DNA of 64,000 bases from Azospirillum tabaci (GCF_014596085.1 NZ_JACCJY010000013.1:1-64000); one strand, 5' to 3'; counted from the first letter of the stretch, positions 9,163 to 17,936 are shown. Translations and numbers: made by a program. Notes: generated by a model not told the origin, from the letters alone.

Positions 9163-9648
9163 TTAGGCGGCCTTCGCCGCGACCGGCTTGGACAGCGCCT
9201 CGACCGTGACCTGGAGGCGGTCGTTGATCGGCGCGAAAGCGTCCTTGGCGGTCTTCAGCGACAGCTCCTGCAGCTTGGCGCTCTCCTTGACGAAGGTCTC
9301 GAAGCTCGCCTTGGCGAAGCTGCTCTGCAGCTCGACCAGCTCCTGGACGGTCTTGACGGCCAGCAGAGCCTTGCCGGTGGCGGCGCTCTTCTCCAGCGAG
9401 GACTGGGTGAAGGAGGCGACCTGCTTGCCGGCTTCCTCGGCGCCCTTGGCGACGATGGTGCCCGACTTCACGACGGCGTCGACGTTGCCCTTGGTCAGGG
9501 CGGTCAGCTCGTCGAAGCCCTTCAGGATCTGGGCCGAGGCCTTCTCGAACTGCTCCTGCTGGGCCTTGACCAGGCCGTCCACGTTCTGCTTGGCGGCGGA
9601 CACGGCGTCTTCGAAGGTCTTGGTGGCGGCGGCGAACTTGTCGGTCAT
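9163..9648 (-). CDS. phasin family protein (granule-associated)
   Basis: 161-residue amphipathic helical protein of the Phasin_2 type. Phasins coat polyhydroxyalkanoate granules and control their size and number. Typical segments are AAKQNVDGLVKAQQEQFEKA, ELTALTKGNVDAVVKSG, and the ELVELQSSFAKASFE block, with an Ala/Lys-rich C-terminus. A strong GAGGAG site precedes ATG 9648. It is a tandem paralogue of the next phasin and has the same operator pair upstream. Such proteins are also found in species with no granules, so the granule role is inferred. Confidence 0.9.
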   Translation of the reverse strand: MTDKFAAATKTFEDAVSAAKQNVDGLVKAQQEQFEKASAQILKGFDELTALTKGNVDAVVKSGTIVAKGAEEAGKQVASFTQSSLEKSAATGKALLAVKTVQELVELQSSFAKASFETFVKESAKLQELSLKTAKDAFAPINDRLQVTVEALSKPVAAKAA

Positions 9649-9754
9649 GGAACGGCTCCTCGAATTTCATCGGGTTGACCCGCGCTGGACCCACCGTTTG
9701 GCGACCGCGCGGATGATCCGACCAACGACCCCGTGGCTTCGGGCGTCGGGTCGA

Positions 9755-9769
9755 TGCTGCAATGCAGCA
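9755..9769. promoter_or_regulatory. PhaR-type operator, phasin 1, proximal
   Basis: Perfect palindrome TGCTGC-AAT-GCAGCA. Its core CTGC-N3-GCAG equals the PhaR binding motif described for Paracoccus denitrificans. It lies just downstream of the inferred -10 region, where a bound repressor would block transcription. Confidence 0.6.
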
Positions 9770-9811
9770 TGGCTAAACTTAAGGCAGGGGACAGCGCTTG
9801 TCAACGGGATT
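9770..9811 (-). promoter_or_regulatory. promoter of phasin 1
   Basis: On the minus strand a perfect TTGACA (-35) is followed after about 17 bases by TTAAGT as a weak -10. It is bracketed by the two palindromes at 9755-9769 and 9812-9826. Confidence 0.5.
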
Positions 9812-9826
9812 TTGTGCGCTGCACAA
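9812..9826. promoter_or_regulatory. distal palindromic operator, phasin 1
   Basis: Perfect palindrome TTGTGC-GCT-GCACAA, just upstream of the inferred -35. The same sequence type occurs at the second phasin gene with similar spacing to the proximal site (centres 57 bases apart here). Confidence 0.5.
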
Positions 9827-9862
9827 AAACTTTGGCGCGACCCGACCGGCCTCTTCACGCGC

Positions 9863-9894
9863 GAAGCCCGGCCGTTGGGGAACGGCCGGGCTTC
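9863..9894 (-). terminator. terminator-like hairpin of the second phasin gene
   Basis: Fourteen-base perfect stem GAAGCCCGGCCGTT / AACGGCCGGGCTTC with a GGGG loop, 22 bases after the phasin 2 stop. No T-run follows, so termination strength is uncertain. Confidence 0.5.
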
Positions 9895-9916
9895 GTGGTT
9901 CTGGCGTGCGGCCGCG

Positions 9917-10453
9917 TCAGGCCGCGATCGGCTTGGACAGGGTGCTGACGGTGACCGACACGCGGTCCTTCAGCGGGGTCAGGGCCGCGGTGGCAACGCG
10001 GGTGCCGATGCCCTGGAGGCGGGAGGACTCCGCGACGAAGGCGTCGAAGCTGGCCTTCACATACTCGCTCTGGAGATCGACGACCTCCTTCAGCGACTTG
10101 GCGGTCAGCAGGGCCTTGCCGGTGGTGACCGACTTGTCGAAGGAGGCCTGGGCGTAGGCGGTCACCTCGCGGGTCAGCTCCTCGGCGCCCTGGGTGGCGA
10201 TGCTGCCGCTCTGGATCAGCGCTTCCACGTTGGCCTTGTTCAGGGCCTGAAGTTCGGCGGAGATCTTCAGGAGCTGGGCCGACAGCTTCTCGACCTGCTC
10301 CTTGGTCGCGGAGGCGGTCTGCTCGAACGTCTTCGCGGCCTGCTCCTGGCCAGCCTTGACGAAGCCCTCGACCTGCTCCTTGGCCTGGGCGGCGGCGCTC
10401 TCGAATGCCTGGGTGGGGGCGGGGGCCGGCTTGGCCTTCGTCACGGTCGTCAT
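9917..10453 (-). CDS. phasin family protein (second, tandem paralogue)
   Basis: 178-residue phasin with an N-terminal Ala/Pro/Lys-rich tail (TKAKPAPAPTQAFES) resembling the N-tails of some phasins and histone-like proteins, followed by the Phasin_2 helix block (QVEGFVKAGQEQAAKTFEQT, LQALNKANVEALIQSG, VVDLQSEYVKASFDAFVAES). AAGGAAGGAA precedes ATG 10453; a longer reading frame upstream would run through the operator and is not favoured. Same orientation as the first phasin, but each gene has its own promoter and terminator, so they are separate units under a common control. Confidence 0.9.
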   Translation of the reverse strand: MTTVTKAKPAPAPTQAFESAAAQAKEQVEGFVKAGQEQAAKTFEQTASATKEQVEKLSAQLLKISAELQALNKANVEALIQSGSIATQGAEELTREVTAYAQASFDKSVTTGKALLTAKSLKEVVDLQSEYVKASFDAFVAESSRLQGIGTRVATAALTPLKDRVSVTVSTLSKPIAA

Positions 10454-10572
10454 GCCTTGCGTTCCTTCCTTCGTCGAAGCCCGGCGCGCAAAACCCGGAT
10501 CGGCGGACCGTCCGCCTGCGGGGCGCAGACCGGCTGCGTTGGGGGTGGCCCGGACGGTGCCGGGCCCGAAAA

Positions 10573-10587
10573 TGCTGCACTGCAGCA
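10573..10587. promoter_or_regulatory. PhaR-type operator, phasin 2, proximal
   Basis: Perfect palindrome TGCTGC-ACT-GCAGCA, same type and position as at phasin 1, just downstream of the inferred minus-strand -10. Confidence 0.6.
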
Positions 10588-10631
10588 ATGACCAAATTAT
10601 GGGCGATCGTCCGTGGAGTCAACAAAGAATC
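10588..10631 (-). promoter_or_regulatory. promoter of phasin 2
   Basis: On the minus strand TTGACT (-35) is followed by CATAAT 15 bases or TAATTT 17 bases later. The elements lie between the two operators, as at phasin 1. Confidence 0.5.
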
Positions 10632-10646
10632 TTGTGCGCCGCACAA
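10632..10646. promoter_or_regulatory. distal palindromic operator, phasin 2
   Basis: Perfect palindrome TTGTGC-GCC-GCACAA. Centre-to-centre distance to the proximal operator is 59 bases, against 57 at phasin 1. Confidence 0.5.
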
Positions 10647-10873
10647 TATATCAGTTGAGCCTAGCCCCTTTGCTTGGTCGGTACGGCGCAAGCTCCACCG
10701 CTCCGCCACAGGGGAAAACCGATCCACTTCGGCTCGACTGGGCGGAGCCTTTACGAAAGCTTTACCGCCAATCCTGCCCAATCCTACCCTGCCCGCCGAA
10801 GGGACGCGCTTCGGCCAAAGGTCAGACCAACCGCGGCGGAACGTCGCAGCTTTCAGTTCGGGAACGTTCTTTC
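10647..10873. other. intergenic region ahead of the Anbu-like gene
   Basis: About 230 bases between the phasin 2 operator and the Anbu-like start. ORFs that extend upstream of 10874 have no conserved content. No clear plus-strand promoter was recognised. Confidence 0.4.
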
Positions 10874-11635
10874 ATGACCTATTGCCTTGGCATCAAGACC
10901 CGCGACGGCCTGATCGGCCTGTCGGACGGGCGCATCACCAGCGGCTCGCAGCTGTCGTCCGCGCGCAAGGTGACCATGGTGGGCAGCGGCGGCGACCGCT
11001 TCTTCATCCTGAACTCCGGCCTGCGCAGCGTGCGCGACAAGACGCTGGCTTACCTGCGCCGCGACATGTCCCGGCGCCGCGGCGAGACCTACCCGACCAT
11101 GCTGGACGCGCTGTCGGCCTTCACGGCCTGCCTGCGCCAGGTGGCGGCCGAGGACAAGGAGGCGCTGGAGGCGTCCAAGCTGGCCTTCAACCTGCACGCC
11201 ATCATCGGCGGCCAGCTCGCCGAGGACCGCGAGCCCTACATGTTCCTGGTCTATCCGGAGGGCAACTGGATCGAGGTGGACGAGCGCACGCCCTACCTGT
11301 CGATCGGCGCCACCGCCTACGGCAAGCCGATCCTGGACCGCGCGCTGTCCTACAACACGGACATGCAGACGGCGCTGAAGATCGCCTACCTGTCCTTCGA
11401 CAGCACGCGCTTCTCGTCCAACGACGTCGGCTTCCCCATCGACATGGTGACCTTCAACGCCCAGGAGCGGCTGTGGCGCCAGTCGAACTTCGACTATGAC
11501 GATCTGGTCGAGCAGCGCCTGTGGTGGAACCGGAACATCACCGAGCTGGCTCGGCGCATGCCGGATGGTCCCTGGGTGGACACGCTCCTGTCCGCGGGCG
11601 CGCGGGCGGCGGTGGCTGAGGAAGAGGTGGTCTGA
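10874..11635 (+). CDS. Anbu-like proteasome-type Ntn hydrolase
   Basis: 253-residue protein of the bacterial 20S-proteasome-like family (Anbu type). It starts MTYCLGIKTRDGLIGLSDGR, the typical Anbu N-terminus: removal of Met would expose Thr as the catalytic nucleophile, and the GLIGLSDGR strand carries the conserved Asp of the Ntn fold. The later segments DRFFILNSGLRSVRDK and YLSIGATAYGKPILDRAL agree with the family. Start ATG at 10874. In most genomes Anbu sits with a transglutaminase-like protein, an alpha-E protein and an ATP-grasp-like protein; none of these is adjacent here. Physiological substrates of Anbu are unknown. Confidence 0.85.
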   Translation: MTYCLGIKTRDGLIGLSDGRITSGSQLSSARKVTMVGSGGDRFFILNSGLRSVRDKTLAYLRRDMSRRRGETYPTMLDALSAFTACLRQVAAEDKEALEASKLAFNLHAIIGGQLAEDREPYMFLVYPEGNWIEVDERTPYLSIGATAYGKPILDRALSYNTDMQTALKIAYLSFDSTRFSSNDVGFPIDMVTFNAQERLWRQSNFDYDDLVEQRLWWNRNITELARRMPDGPWVDTLLSAGARAAVAEEEVV

Positions 11636-11655
11636 GGCCGGGCCTGTTGCTCCAG

Positions 11656-12453
11656 CTACTCCCTCCCGGCGAACAGCCAGGAGCCGAAGGGCGCGGTCGG
11701 GCCGACCAGCCCTTCGCGGCCCACCTGGACTTCGAACACCACGCCCGCGCTGTCCACCTGCCCGCCGGTCGGCAGGGTGCGCGGCGCGTCCTGCGGGCGC
11801 GGCAGGGCGGGGTAGGGCACGCCGGTCCCCTGAACGCTGCCGTCCAGTTCCTTCAGCGGCCCGTCGAAACGGATGTCGGAGAAGCGGTCGGACGGGTAGG
11901 GGTAGGCGTTGAAGAACCAGCTTCCCCGCCGGCAGCCGTTGATCAGCCAGTAGACTCCGTTCGACGGCAGGCGCACCCCGCTCGGCGCCGGCTCGAAGGC
12001 GCCGCTCTCGTAGAGGCGCAGGACGAACAGGGCGAACTGGCGCGGCGACAGCTGGGCCTTGGCGACCGGGCCGCGGGCGACCGCCGCCGGGTCGTCCAAG
12101 TCGATGCGGGCGAGGTCGGTGGCCTCCAGCACGCGCGCCTCGACCAGCGCGCCGCCGGTGCCGCGGTCGCCGACGATGTCGTAGGTCCGCACATGCTTCT
12201 GATAGTCGGCGTTGAAGACCAGCCGGTAGCGGTCGCTCTCCCCCTTGGTGCAGGCGGCGCGCAGGTCGTCGCCGTTGAGGTAGCTGACCCAGGTGAGCTT
12301 GCGTGCCACCGGGTTGTCGGTCGGCCCAACCGAGGCGCAGCCGGTAAGAAGCCCAGCCGCCGCCAGCCCCGCCGCCCTCGCGATCCATCCTCTTCGTCCG
12401 TCCCGAAGGGAAGCGCGCGGAGTCGTCGGGCGTCGCTCGGGCGGGCGTGTCAT
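11656..12453 (-). CDS. putative lipoprotein, unknown function
   Basis: 265-residue protein with an N-terminal basic region, a hydrophobic stretch and a lipobox LLTGC followed by ASVGPTDNP, so it is likely lipid-modified at that Cys and carried to the membrane. The mature part has no domain I recognise; it contains LTWVSYLNGDDLRAACTKGE, YQKHVRTYDIVGD and NGCRRGSWFFNAYPYPSDRF. GAGG precedes ATG 12453. It is convergent with the Anbu-like gene and divergent from the carboxypeptidase gene. Confidence 0.75.
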   Translation of the reverse strand: MTRPPERRPTTPRASLRDGRRGWIARAAGLAAAGLLTGCASVGPTDNPVARKLTWVSYLNGDDLRAACTKGESDRYRLVFNADYQKHVRTYDIVGDRGTGGALVEARVLEATDLARIDLDDPAAVARGPVAKAQLSPRQFALFVLRLYESGAFEPAPSGVRLPSNGVYWLINGCRRGSWFFNAYPYPSDRFSDIRFDGPLKELDGSVQGTGVPYPALPRPQDAPRTLPTGGQVDSAGVVFEVQVGREGLVGPTAPFGSWLFAGRE

Positions 12454-12689
12454 GGGATGCCTCGCGTCCAGTCAGAAGGGGGAGATCGTCCTGCGCTTCC
12501 GGGAAGATGGATCGACGGTCGCGCTCCTTCAACGCGGCTCGCCCCGCACGGGTCCCCGGCTAATCCAATTTCGTCACAGCGTCGCGGAAGAAATCGAAGC
12601 GGCAAATTAACGAATTGTCGCTAGACACTGATTTGCATGGAATTTACCATTGCGTCAAACAGCAAGTATTAGCCTTTGGCGGGGGCATC

Positions 12690-14072
12690 ATGAGCGTAAC
12701 GGGCCAGACCGTTCGAAGCCTGCTTTTGGCGTTCGCTTGGCGCGGGCGCGAAACAGAGGGGGAACAGGCCGCAGAACGTTTGGCGAATGGACGTTCGACT
12801 CTGGGAAGTGCCTTCGGCGTTACCCCTTTCGTTCGGCGCATCTATGGCTTGGGTGCCGTTCTGGCCCTGGGGACGGTGCTTTTGGCGCCGCTGCCGGCGC
12901 TGGCCGCGAAATACGCGGCGATCGTCGTGGACGCCCGCACGGGTGAGGTGCTGCATGAGGAGAACGCCGACACCCTCACCTATCCGGCGTCCCTGACCAA
13001 GATGATGACGCTCTACCTGACCTTCGACGCGCTGGACGAGGGGCGGCTGCGGCTGGACCAGTCGCTGCCGGTGTCGGCCTGGGCGGAGGCGCAGTCCCCG
13101 ACCAAGCTGGGGCTGCGCGCCGGCAAGACGCTGCGGGTGGAGCAGGCGATCCTCGGATTGGTCACCAAGTCGGCCAACGACGCCTCGGTGGTGCTGGCGG
13201 AGGCGCTGGGCGGCAGCGAGGCCAAGTTCGCCGAGATGATGACCCGCAAGGCCCGCGAGTTGGGCATGCGCAACACCGTGTTCCGCAACTCCAACGGCCT
13301 GCCGAACATGGAGCAGCTGACCACGGCGCGCGACTTCTCCATCCTGTCGCGGGCGATGCTGTCCGACCACTCCCGCTACTACCCCTATTTCAGCCGCCGC
13401 AACTTCGTCTACGGCGGGCGCAGCCTGAACAACCACAACCGGTTGATGTCGCGCTACGAGGGCATGGACGGCATCAAGACCGGCTACACGGTGGCCAGCG
13501 GCTTCAACCTCGCGGCGTCGGCGGTGCGCGACGGGCGCCGGCTGGTCGCCGTGGTGCTGGGCGGCAAGTCGGCGGCCTCGCGCGACGCCCGCATGGAAGC
13601 GATCCTGGACAAGGCGTTCGACAAGCCGAGTCGCGGTTCGGAGGCGCCGGTCGTCGCCCGCGCCGGGGACGAGGACGCGCCGCGCACGACCGCCAAGGGC
13701 AAACCGTCGGCCAAGCCGGAGACCATTGCGCAGCTCGCCTCCACCGTCTCCACCCCCGCCGCGGTCCGCCCGCCGGCCCGCCTCAGCGACGAGGAGGCCG
13801 ACACGAAGGCCGATGGGTCGAAATGGGGCGTGCAGATCGGCGCCTTCTCCACGCGGGAGGCCAGCAACCGGGCGCTCAACCAAGCGACCAAGCAGGCGCC
13901 CTTCCTGCTGCGCGCCGCCAAGCCGGCGGTGACGCCGGTGAAGGCGAACGGTTCCACCGTCTACCGCGCCCGCATGGTCGGGCTCGACGAGCGGACCGCC
14001 CGCAAGGTCTGTTCGGAGCTGACCCGCAGCGGCCACCGTTGCGTTACGGTGTCGCCGAACGAGAAGCTGTAG
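12690..14072 (+). CDS. D-alanyl-D-alanine carboxypeptidase with C-terminal SPOR-like domain
   Basis: Low-molecular-weight penicillin-binding protein of about 460 residues that trims the terminal D-Ala of peptidoglycan stem peptides. Active-site motifs are SLTK (Ser about 101), SAN (KSANDASVVLAEAL) and KTG (Lys about 263). A hydrophobic stretch ending PLPALAAKY near residue 75 acts as signal peptide, after an unusually long N-terminal region. After a Pro/Ala linker the C-terminal 75 residues (WGVQIGAFSTREASNRALNQ) form a SPOR-like, septal peptidoglycan-binding domain. The start is uncertain; ATG 12690 is the first good candidate. A bidirectional terminator follows. Confidence 0.9.
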   Translation: MSVTGQTVRSLLLAFAWRGRETEGEQAAERLANGRSTLGSAFGVTPFVRRIYGLGAVLALGTVLLAPLPALAAKYAAIVVDARTGEVLHEENADTLTYPASLTKMMTLYLTFDALDEGRLRLDQSLPVSAWAEAQSPTKLGLRAGKTLRVEQAILGLVTKSANDASVVLAEALGGSEAKFAEMMTRKARELGMRNTVFRNSNGLPNMEQLTTARDFSILSRAMLSDHSRYYPYFSRRNFVYGGRSLNNHNRLMSRYEGMDGIKTGYTVASGFNLAASAVRDGRRLVAVVLGGKSAASRDARMEAILDKAFDKPSRGSEAPVVARAGDEDAPRTTAKGKPSAKPETIAQLASTVSTPAAVRPPARLSDEEADTKADGSKWGVQIGAFSTREASNRALNQATKQAPFLLRAAKPAVTPVKANGSTVYRARMVGLDERTARKVCSELTRSGHRCVTVSPNEKL

Positions 14073-14106
14073 GCCGGCTCTTTTCCGCCCGCTCTTTTCC
14101 GCCCAA

Positions 14107-14141
14107 TGAAAAAGGCGCAGCCGCGGGGCTGCGCCTTTTTT
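14107..14141. terminator. bidirectional intrinsic terminator
   Basis: Stem GGCGCAGCC / GGCTGCGCC (14114-14122 and 14127-14135) with AAAAA on the left and TTTTTT on the right, between the convergent carboxypeptidase and tupA genes. Confidence 0.85.
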
Positions 14142-14164
14142 CGTGTCCGCGGGGCGGGGGCCGG

Positions 14165-15001
14165 TCAGACGCCCGGCTCGTTGGCGTTCGGGAAGAACAG
14201 CGAATTGCCGTTGATCTTGTAGTCCGCGATGGTCTGCTGGCCCTCGGCGGAGACCAGCCAATCGACGAAGGCCTGCCCGTCGGCGGCCTTGACGTGGCTG
14301 AACTTGGCCGGGTTCACCAGCATGACGCCATACTGGTTGAACAGGCGCTTGTCGCCTTCCACCAGGATGTCGAGGTCGCCGCGGTTCTTGAAGCTGAGCC
14401 AGGTGGCGCGGTCGGTCATGGCGTAGCCGTTCACCGCGGCGGCGGTGTTCAGCGTCGCGCCCATGCCCTGGCCGATGGCGCGGTACCAGCCGTCACCCGT
14501 CGTGGGATCGACGCCGGCGGTCTTCCACAGCGCCTGCTCCGACTTGTGGGTGCCGCTGTCGTCGCCGCGCGACACGAAGGGGGCCTTGGCGGCGGCGATG
14601 CCCTTCAGCGCGGCGGAGACGTCCTTGCTGCCGCCGACCTTGGCCGGGTCGGCCTTCGGGCCGACGATCACGAAGTCGTTGTACATGACCGGCTTGCGCT
14701 CGGTGCTGAAGCCCTCGGCGACGAACTTGTCCTCGGACGGCTTGTGGTGGACGAACAGCACGTCGGCGTCGCCGCGCTTGGCGATGTCGATGGCCTGGCC
14801 GGTGCCCTTGGCGACCACACGGACCTCGATCCCGGTCTTCTCGGTGAACTTCGGCAGGATCGACTTGAACAGGCCCGAATCCTCGGTCGAGGTGGTGGAG
14901 GCCACGGTGATGAAGCGGTCGGCGGCGGTGGACGGCTGAACGGAGCCGAGCAGCAGAGCCGCCGCGGCGGCGCATCCCAGCACGAAAGAACGGCGCAGCA
15001 T
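14165..15001 (-). CDS. tupA: tungstate ABC transporter, substrate-binding protein TupA
   Basis: 278-residue periplasmic binding protein. The mature N-terminus ITVASTTSTEDSGLFKSILP carries the TTSTxxSGL oxyanion-binding motif of TupA-type tungstate proteins, distinct from ModA. Signal peptide: MLRRSFVLGCAAAAALLLGS, then PSTAADRF. Further binding-site blocks are SRGDDSGTHKSEQALW and YAMTDRATWL. GGAGAGGG precedes ATG 15001. Downstream of tupB on the same strand. The ATPase TupC is not in the window. Confidence 0.93.
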   Translation of the reverse strand: MLRRSFVLGCAAAAALLLGSVQPSTAADRFITVASTTSTEDSGLFKSILPKFTEKTGIEVRVVAKGTGQAIDIAKRGDADVLFVHHKPSEDKFVAEGFSTERKPVMYNDFVIVGPKADPAKVGGSKDVSAALKGIAAAKAPFVSRGDDSGTHKSEQALWKTAGVDPTTGDGWYRAIGQGMGATLNTAAAVNGYAMTDRATWLSFKNRGDLDILVEGDKRLFNQYGVMLVNPAKFSHVKAADGQAFVDWLVSAEGQQTIADYKINGNSLFFPNANEPGV

Positions 15002-15132
15002 CGGACAATCCCTCTCCATGTTTTCGCCCGCCTTGGTTGCAGGCTCTGGCGGCGACTATGGGAAAGTTCGAACGGCTTTGCAAATTTTCCAGAATTGGGG
15101 CTGCAACCGCCGATCCGCAGCGTGGAAGCCGG

Positions 15133-15828
15133 TCAGGCCCGCCGCGTCTCCCGCACCATGGCGGCGGCGAGGTTCACCGACAGCGACAGAGTCATCAGGA
15201 TGACGCCGAGGCCGAGCGCCAGCGGCAGGTCGCCCTTGCTGGTCTCCAGCGCGATGGACGTGGTCATGACGCGGGTCACCCGGTCGATGTTGCCGCCGAC
15301 GATCATCACCGCCCCGACCTCGGCCGAGGCCCGGCCGAAGCCGGCCAGCACGATGGTCAGCAGGCTCCAGCGCGCCTCCGACAGCAGGGTGAACAGGGTG
15401 GTCAGCGGCCCGGTCCCCATCACCCGCAGCAGATCGCCATACTCCATCAGCAGATCCTCGACGATCTGGCGGGTCAGGGCGGCGACGATAGGCACGATCA
15501 GCACGGTCTGGGCCACGATCATCGCGGTCGGGGTGAACAGCAACCCCAACACGCCGAGCGGGCCGGAGCGCGACAGGATCAGATAGACGATCAGCCCGAC
15601 CACCACCGGCGGCAGCCCCATCGCCGTGTTCAGGAACAGGGTGACCGCGCGCCGCCCCGGAAAGCGGAAGGCGGCCACGGCGGCGCCCAGCGGCAGGCCG
15701 ATCAGGGCCGACAGCAGGACGGCGGTCAGGCTGACGCGGAGCGACAGACCGACGATCCCCACCAGACCGGGATCAAGGTCGGCGATCAGGTGGAAGGCGG
15801 TGACGAAGGCCAGACCGAACTCATGCAT
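15133..15828 (-). CDS. tupB: tungstate ABC transporter, permease TupB
   Basis: 231-residue inner-membrane permease with about five to six hydrophobic segments and the permease EAA-like loop EYGDLLRVMGTGPLTTLFTL. The late stretch RASAEVGAVMIVGGNID is typical of TupB/WtpB-type permeases. ATG 15828 is chosen because the upstream extension lacks hydrophobic or family content. tupA follows 131 bases downstream on the same strand. The genes are divergent from fdhD, and tungstate or molybdate supply fits the neighbouring formate dehydrogenase genes. Confidence 0.92.
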   Translation of the reverse strand: MHEFGLAFVTAFHLIADLDPGLVGIVGLSLRVSLTAVLLSALIGLPLGAAVAAFRFPGRRAVTLFLNTAMGLPPVVVGLIVYLILSRSGPLGVLGLLFTPTAMIVAQTVLIVPIVAALTRQIVEDLLMEYGDLLRVMGTGPLTTLFTLLSEARWSLLTIVLAGFGRASAEVGAVMIVGGNIDRVTRVMTTSIALETSKGDLPLALGLGVILMTLSLSVNLAAAMVRETRRA

Positions 15829-15947
15829 AAGGGTACTCGTGCATACCAGGCGCTCGCGCGTCAAATCGGGGCCGCATCGCTTCCGTCTTGCGGGAGCCGA
15901 TCATCCGCCGCTTGCCCCGGCGCGCAATCTTCCCCACTCTTCCGGTT

Positions 15948-16829
15948 ATGGACCTCTCGGAATTCACCATAAGGCCGGACCCGGCGAATCCCAAGCTGAC
16001 GGAGCGCGTTTCCGGGCTGGATCAGGACGGGCGCCCGGTGGAGGCGTCGGTCACCGTGGAACGGCCGCTGACGCTGTATCTGAACGGGCAGGAGATCGTC
16101 ACCATGATGACGATCGCCGACTACCCCGATTATCTGGCGGTGGGCTATCTGCTCAACCAGAACATGCTGAAGCGCGACGACCGGATCACCGGCATCGACT
16201 ACGACGAGGAGATCGACACCGTCGTCGTCCGCACCGAGCGCGCCACGAACTACGAGCAGAAGCTCAAGAAGAAGACGCTGACCTCCGGTTGCGCCCAGGG
16301 CACCGCCTTCGGCGACGTGATGGAGACCTTCGAGTCGGTGCGGCTGAACCCCGACGCGCGGCTGAAGACCTCCTGGATCTACGCCCTGTCGAAGAAGATC
16401 AACCTGACCCCCAGCCTGTATCTGGAGGCCGGGGCCATTCATGGCTGCGTGCTGTGCCAGGACGACCGTCCCCTCGTCTATATGGAGGACGTCGGACGGC
16501 ACAACGCGGTGGACAAGGTGGCGGGCTACATGCACCTGCACGGCGTGCCGGCGCACGACAAGATCTTCTACACGACCGGGCGCCTGACCTCGGAGATGGT
16601 CATCAAGACGGTGCAGATGGGCATCCCGATCCTGATCTCCCGCTCCGGCTTCACCGCCTGGGGGGTGGAACTTGGGCGGCAGGCCAACCTGACCATGGTC
16701 GGGCGGGCCAAGGGCAAGCGCTTCCTCGCTTTGGCCGGCACCGACCGGCTGGACTTCGACGCCGACCCGGCCGCGGTCGGGGACGAGGGCGGGCGCCACC
16801 AGCGCAAGGGGAGCCGCGATGACGAGTGA
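15948..16829 (+). CDS. fdhD: formate dehydrogenase accessory sulfurtransferase FdhD
   Basis: 293-residue FdhD, which transfers sulfur from IscS to the bis-MGD cofactor before insertion into formate dehydrogenase. The key Cys region is [13 protein letters not shown], followed by GAIHGCVLC and the conserved [15 protein letters not shown] and TGRLTSEMV blocks. Start ATG 15948 gives [15 protein letters not shown]. Its end overlaps the mobA start by 11 bases, so the two are translationally coupled. Confidence 0.95.
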   Translation: MDLSEFTIRPDPANPKLTERVSGLDQDGRPVEASVTVERPLTLYLNGQEIVTMMTIADYPDYLAVGYLLNQNMLKRDDRITGIDYDEEIDTVVVRTERATNYEQKLKKKTLTSGCAQGTAFGDVMETFESVRLNPDARLKTSWIYALSKKINLTPSLYLEAGAIHGCVLCQDDRPLVYMEDVGRHNAVDKVAGYMHLHGVPAHDKIFYTTGRLTSEMVIKTVQMGIPILISRSGFTAWGVELGRQANLTMVGRAKGKRFLALAGTDRLDFDADPAAVGDEGGRHQRKGSRDDE

Positions 16830-17445
16830 GGGCGTTGCCGGCGTCCTGCTGGCCGGCGGCCTGTCGCGGCGCATGGGCGGCGGCGACAAGAGCCTGCGCA
16901 CGCTCGGTGGGCGCAGCATCCTGGAGCGCATCGTCGCCACGGTGCGCCCGCAGGTCGGACCGCTGGTGCTCAACGCCAACGGCGACCCGGCGCGCTTCGC
17001 CGCCTTCGGTCTGCCGGTGGCGGCGGACGTGGTGGAGGGCTTCGCCGGACCGCTGGCCGGGGTGCTGACCGGGATGGAGTGGGCGCGGGCCAACGCGCCG
17101 CAGTGCCGCTGGCTGGCCAGCTTCGCCACCGACGCGCCCTTCATCCCCAACGATCTGGTCGCGCGTCTGGTCGCGGCGGTGGAGCGCGAGGGCGCCGACC
17201 TCGCCTGCGCCCGCTCCGACGGGCAGGAGCATCCGGTCTTCGGGCTGTGGCGGGTGGATCTCGCCGACGATCTCCGCCGCGCCATGGTGGAGGAGGACAT
17301 GCGCAAGGTGGACACCTGGACCGCCCGCCACCGCTTGGCCATTGCCGACTTCGCCACCGATCCGGTAGACCCCTTCTTCAACACCAACCGCCCCGACGAT
17401 CTGGCGGAGGCGGAACGGCTGATGGCGGCGGGACTGGTCCGATGA
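16819..17445 (+). CDS. mobA: molybdenum cofactor guanylyltransferase MobA
   Basis: 208-residue nucleotidyltransferase that adds GMP to Mo-molybdopterin to give the MGD cofactor used by DMSO-reductase-family enzymes such as the formate dehydrogenase nearby. The N-terminal GTP-binding signature is [20 protein letters not shown]; the later FATDAPFIP block carries the metal-binding Asp. AAGGGGAG precedes ATG 16819. It overlaps fdhD by 11 bases and the next gene by 4. Confidence 0.95.
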   Translation: MTSEGVAGVLLAGGLSRRMGGGDKSLRTLGGRSILERIVATVRPQVGPLVLNANGDPARFAAFGLPVAADVVEGFAGPLAGVLTGMEWARANAPQCRWLASFATDAPFIPNDLVARLVAAVEREGADLACARSDGQEHPVFGLWRVDLADDLRRAMVEEDMRKVDTWTARHRLAIADFATDPVDPFFNTNRPDDLAEAERLMAAGLVR

Positions 17446-17936
17446 GCGAAGCGCTGAACAGAACCGAGACGATGGCCCTGGGCATCGTTCTGGAGCGCCG
17501 CAAGGGCGCCAGCGCCTGGGCGGACTGGGCGTGGCGTCCGGTCTCGGTGATCCCCGGCGCCCCGCCGGTCGACGGTCCCTGGCGGTTGCTGCGCGAGGGG
17601 GAGGGCTGGGCGCACTTCCACGCCGCGACCCTGCCGCTGGAGCTGTTCCGCAGCGACACCGAAGGCTACAAGCTGAACCTGTCGCAGGAGCCGCCGCGCC
17701 TCTGGGTCGTGCTGCGCCCGGACGAGACGGGCGAGCCGGGGGGCGTCGTGCCCTTCGTCGTCACCGCCTCCGCCCACGAATGCGAAGCTTATCAGGTGAG
17801 CGGCGTGGAGATGGTGGAGACGGTGCCGATGCCGCCGGAGGTCACGGCGCTGGTCCGCGACTTCACCGAGCAGCACCATGTGGATGTCCCCTTCGTGAAG
17901 CGCGAGCGCAAGCGGCACTTCCCGAAGCAGGGATGA
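17442..17936 (+). CDS. DUF3305 protein, formate dehydrogenase-linked
   Basis: 164-residue protein of the DUF3305 family, which occurs almost only next to formate dehydrogenase genes; its biochemical role is unknown. Characteristic segments: [21 protein letters not shown] at the N-terminus and [22 protein letters not shown] later. No signal peptide, so cytoplasmic. The start overlaps the mobA stop (ATGA), giving translational coupling. The C-terminus is strongly basic ([13 protein letters not shown]). Confidence 0.85.
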   Translation: MSEALNRTETMALGIVLERRKGASAWADWAWRPVSVIPGAPPVDGPWRLLREGEGWAHFHAATLPLELFRSDTEGYKLNLSQEPPRLWVVLRPDETGEPGGVVPFVVTASAHECEAYQVSGVEMVETVPMPPEVTALVRDFTEQHHVDVPFVKRERKRHFPKQG

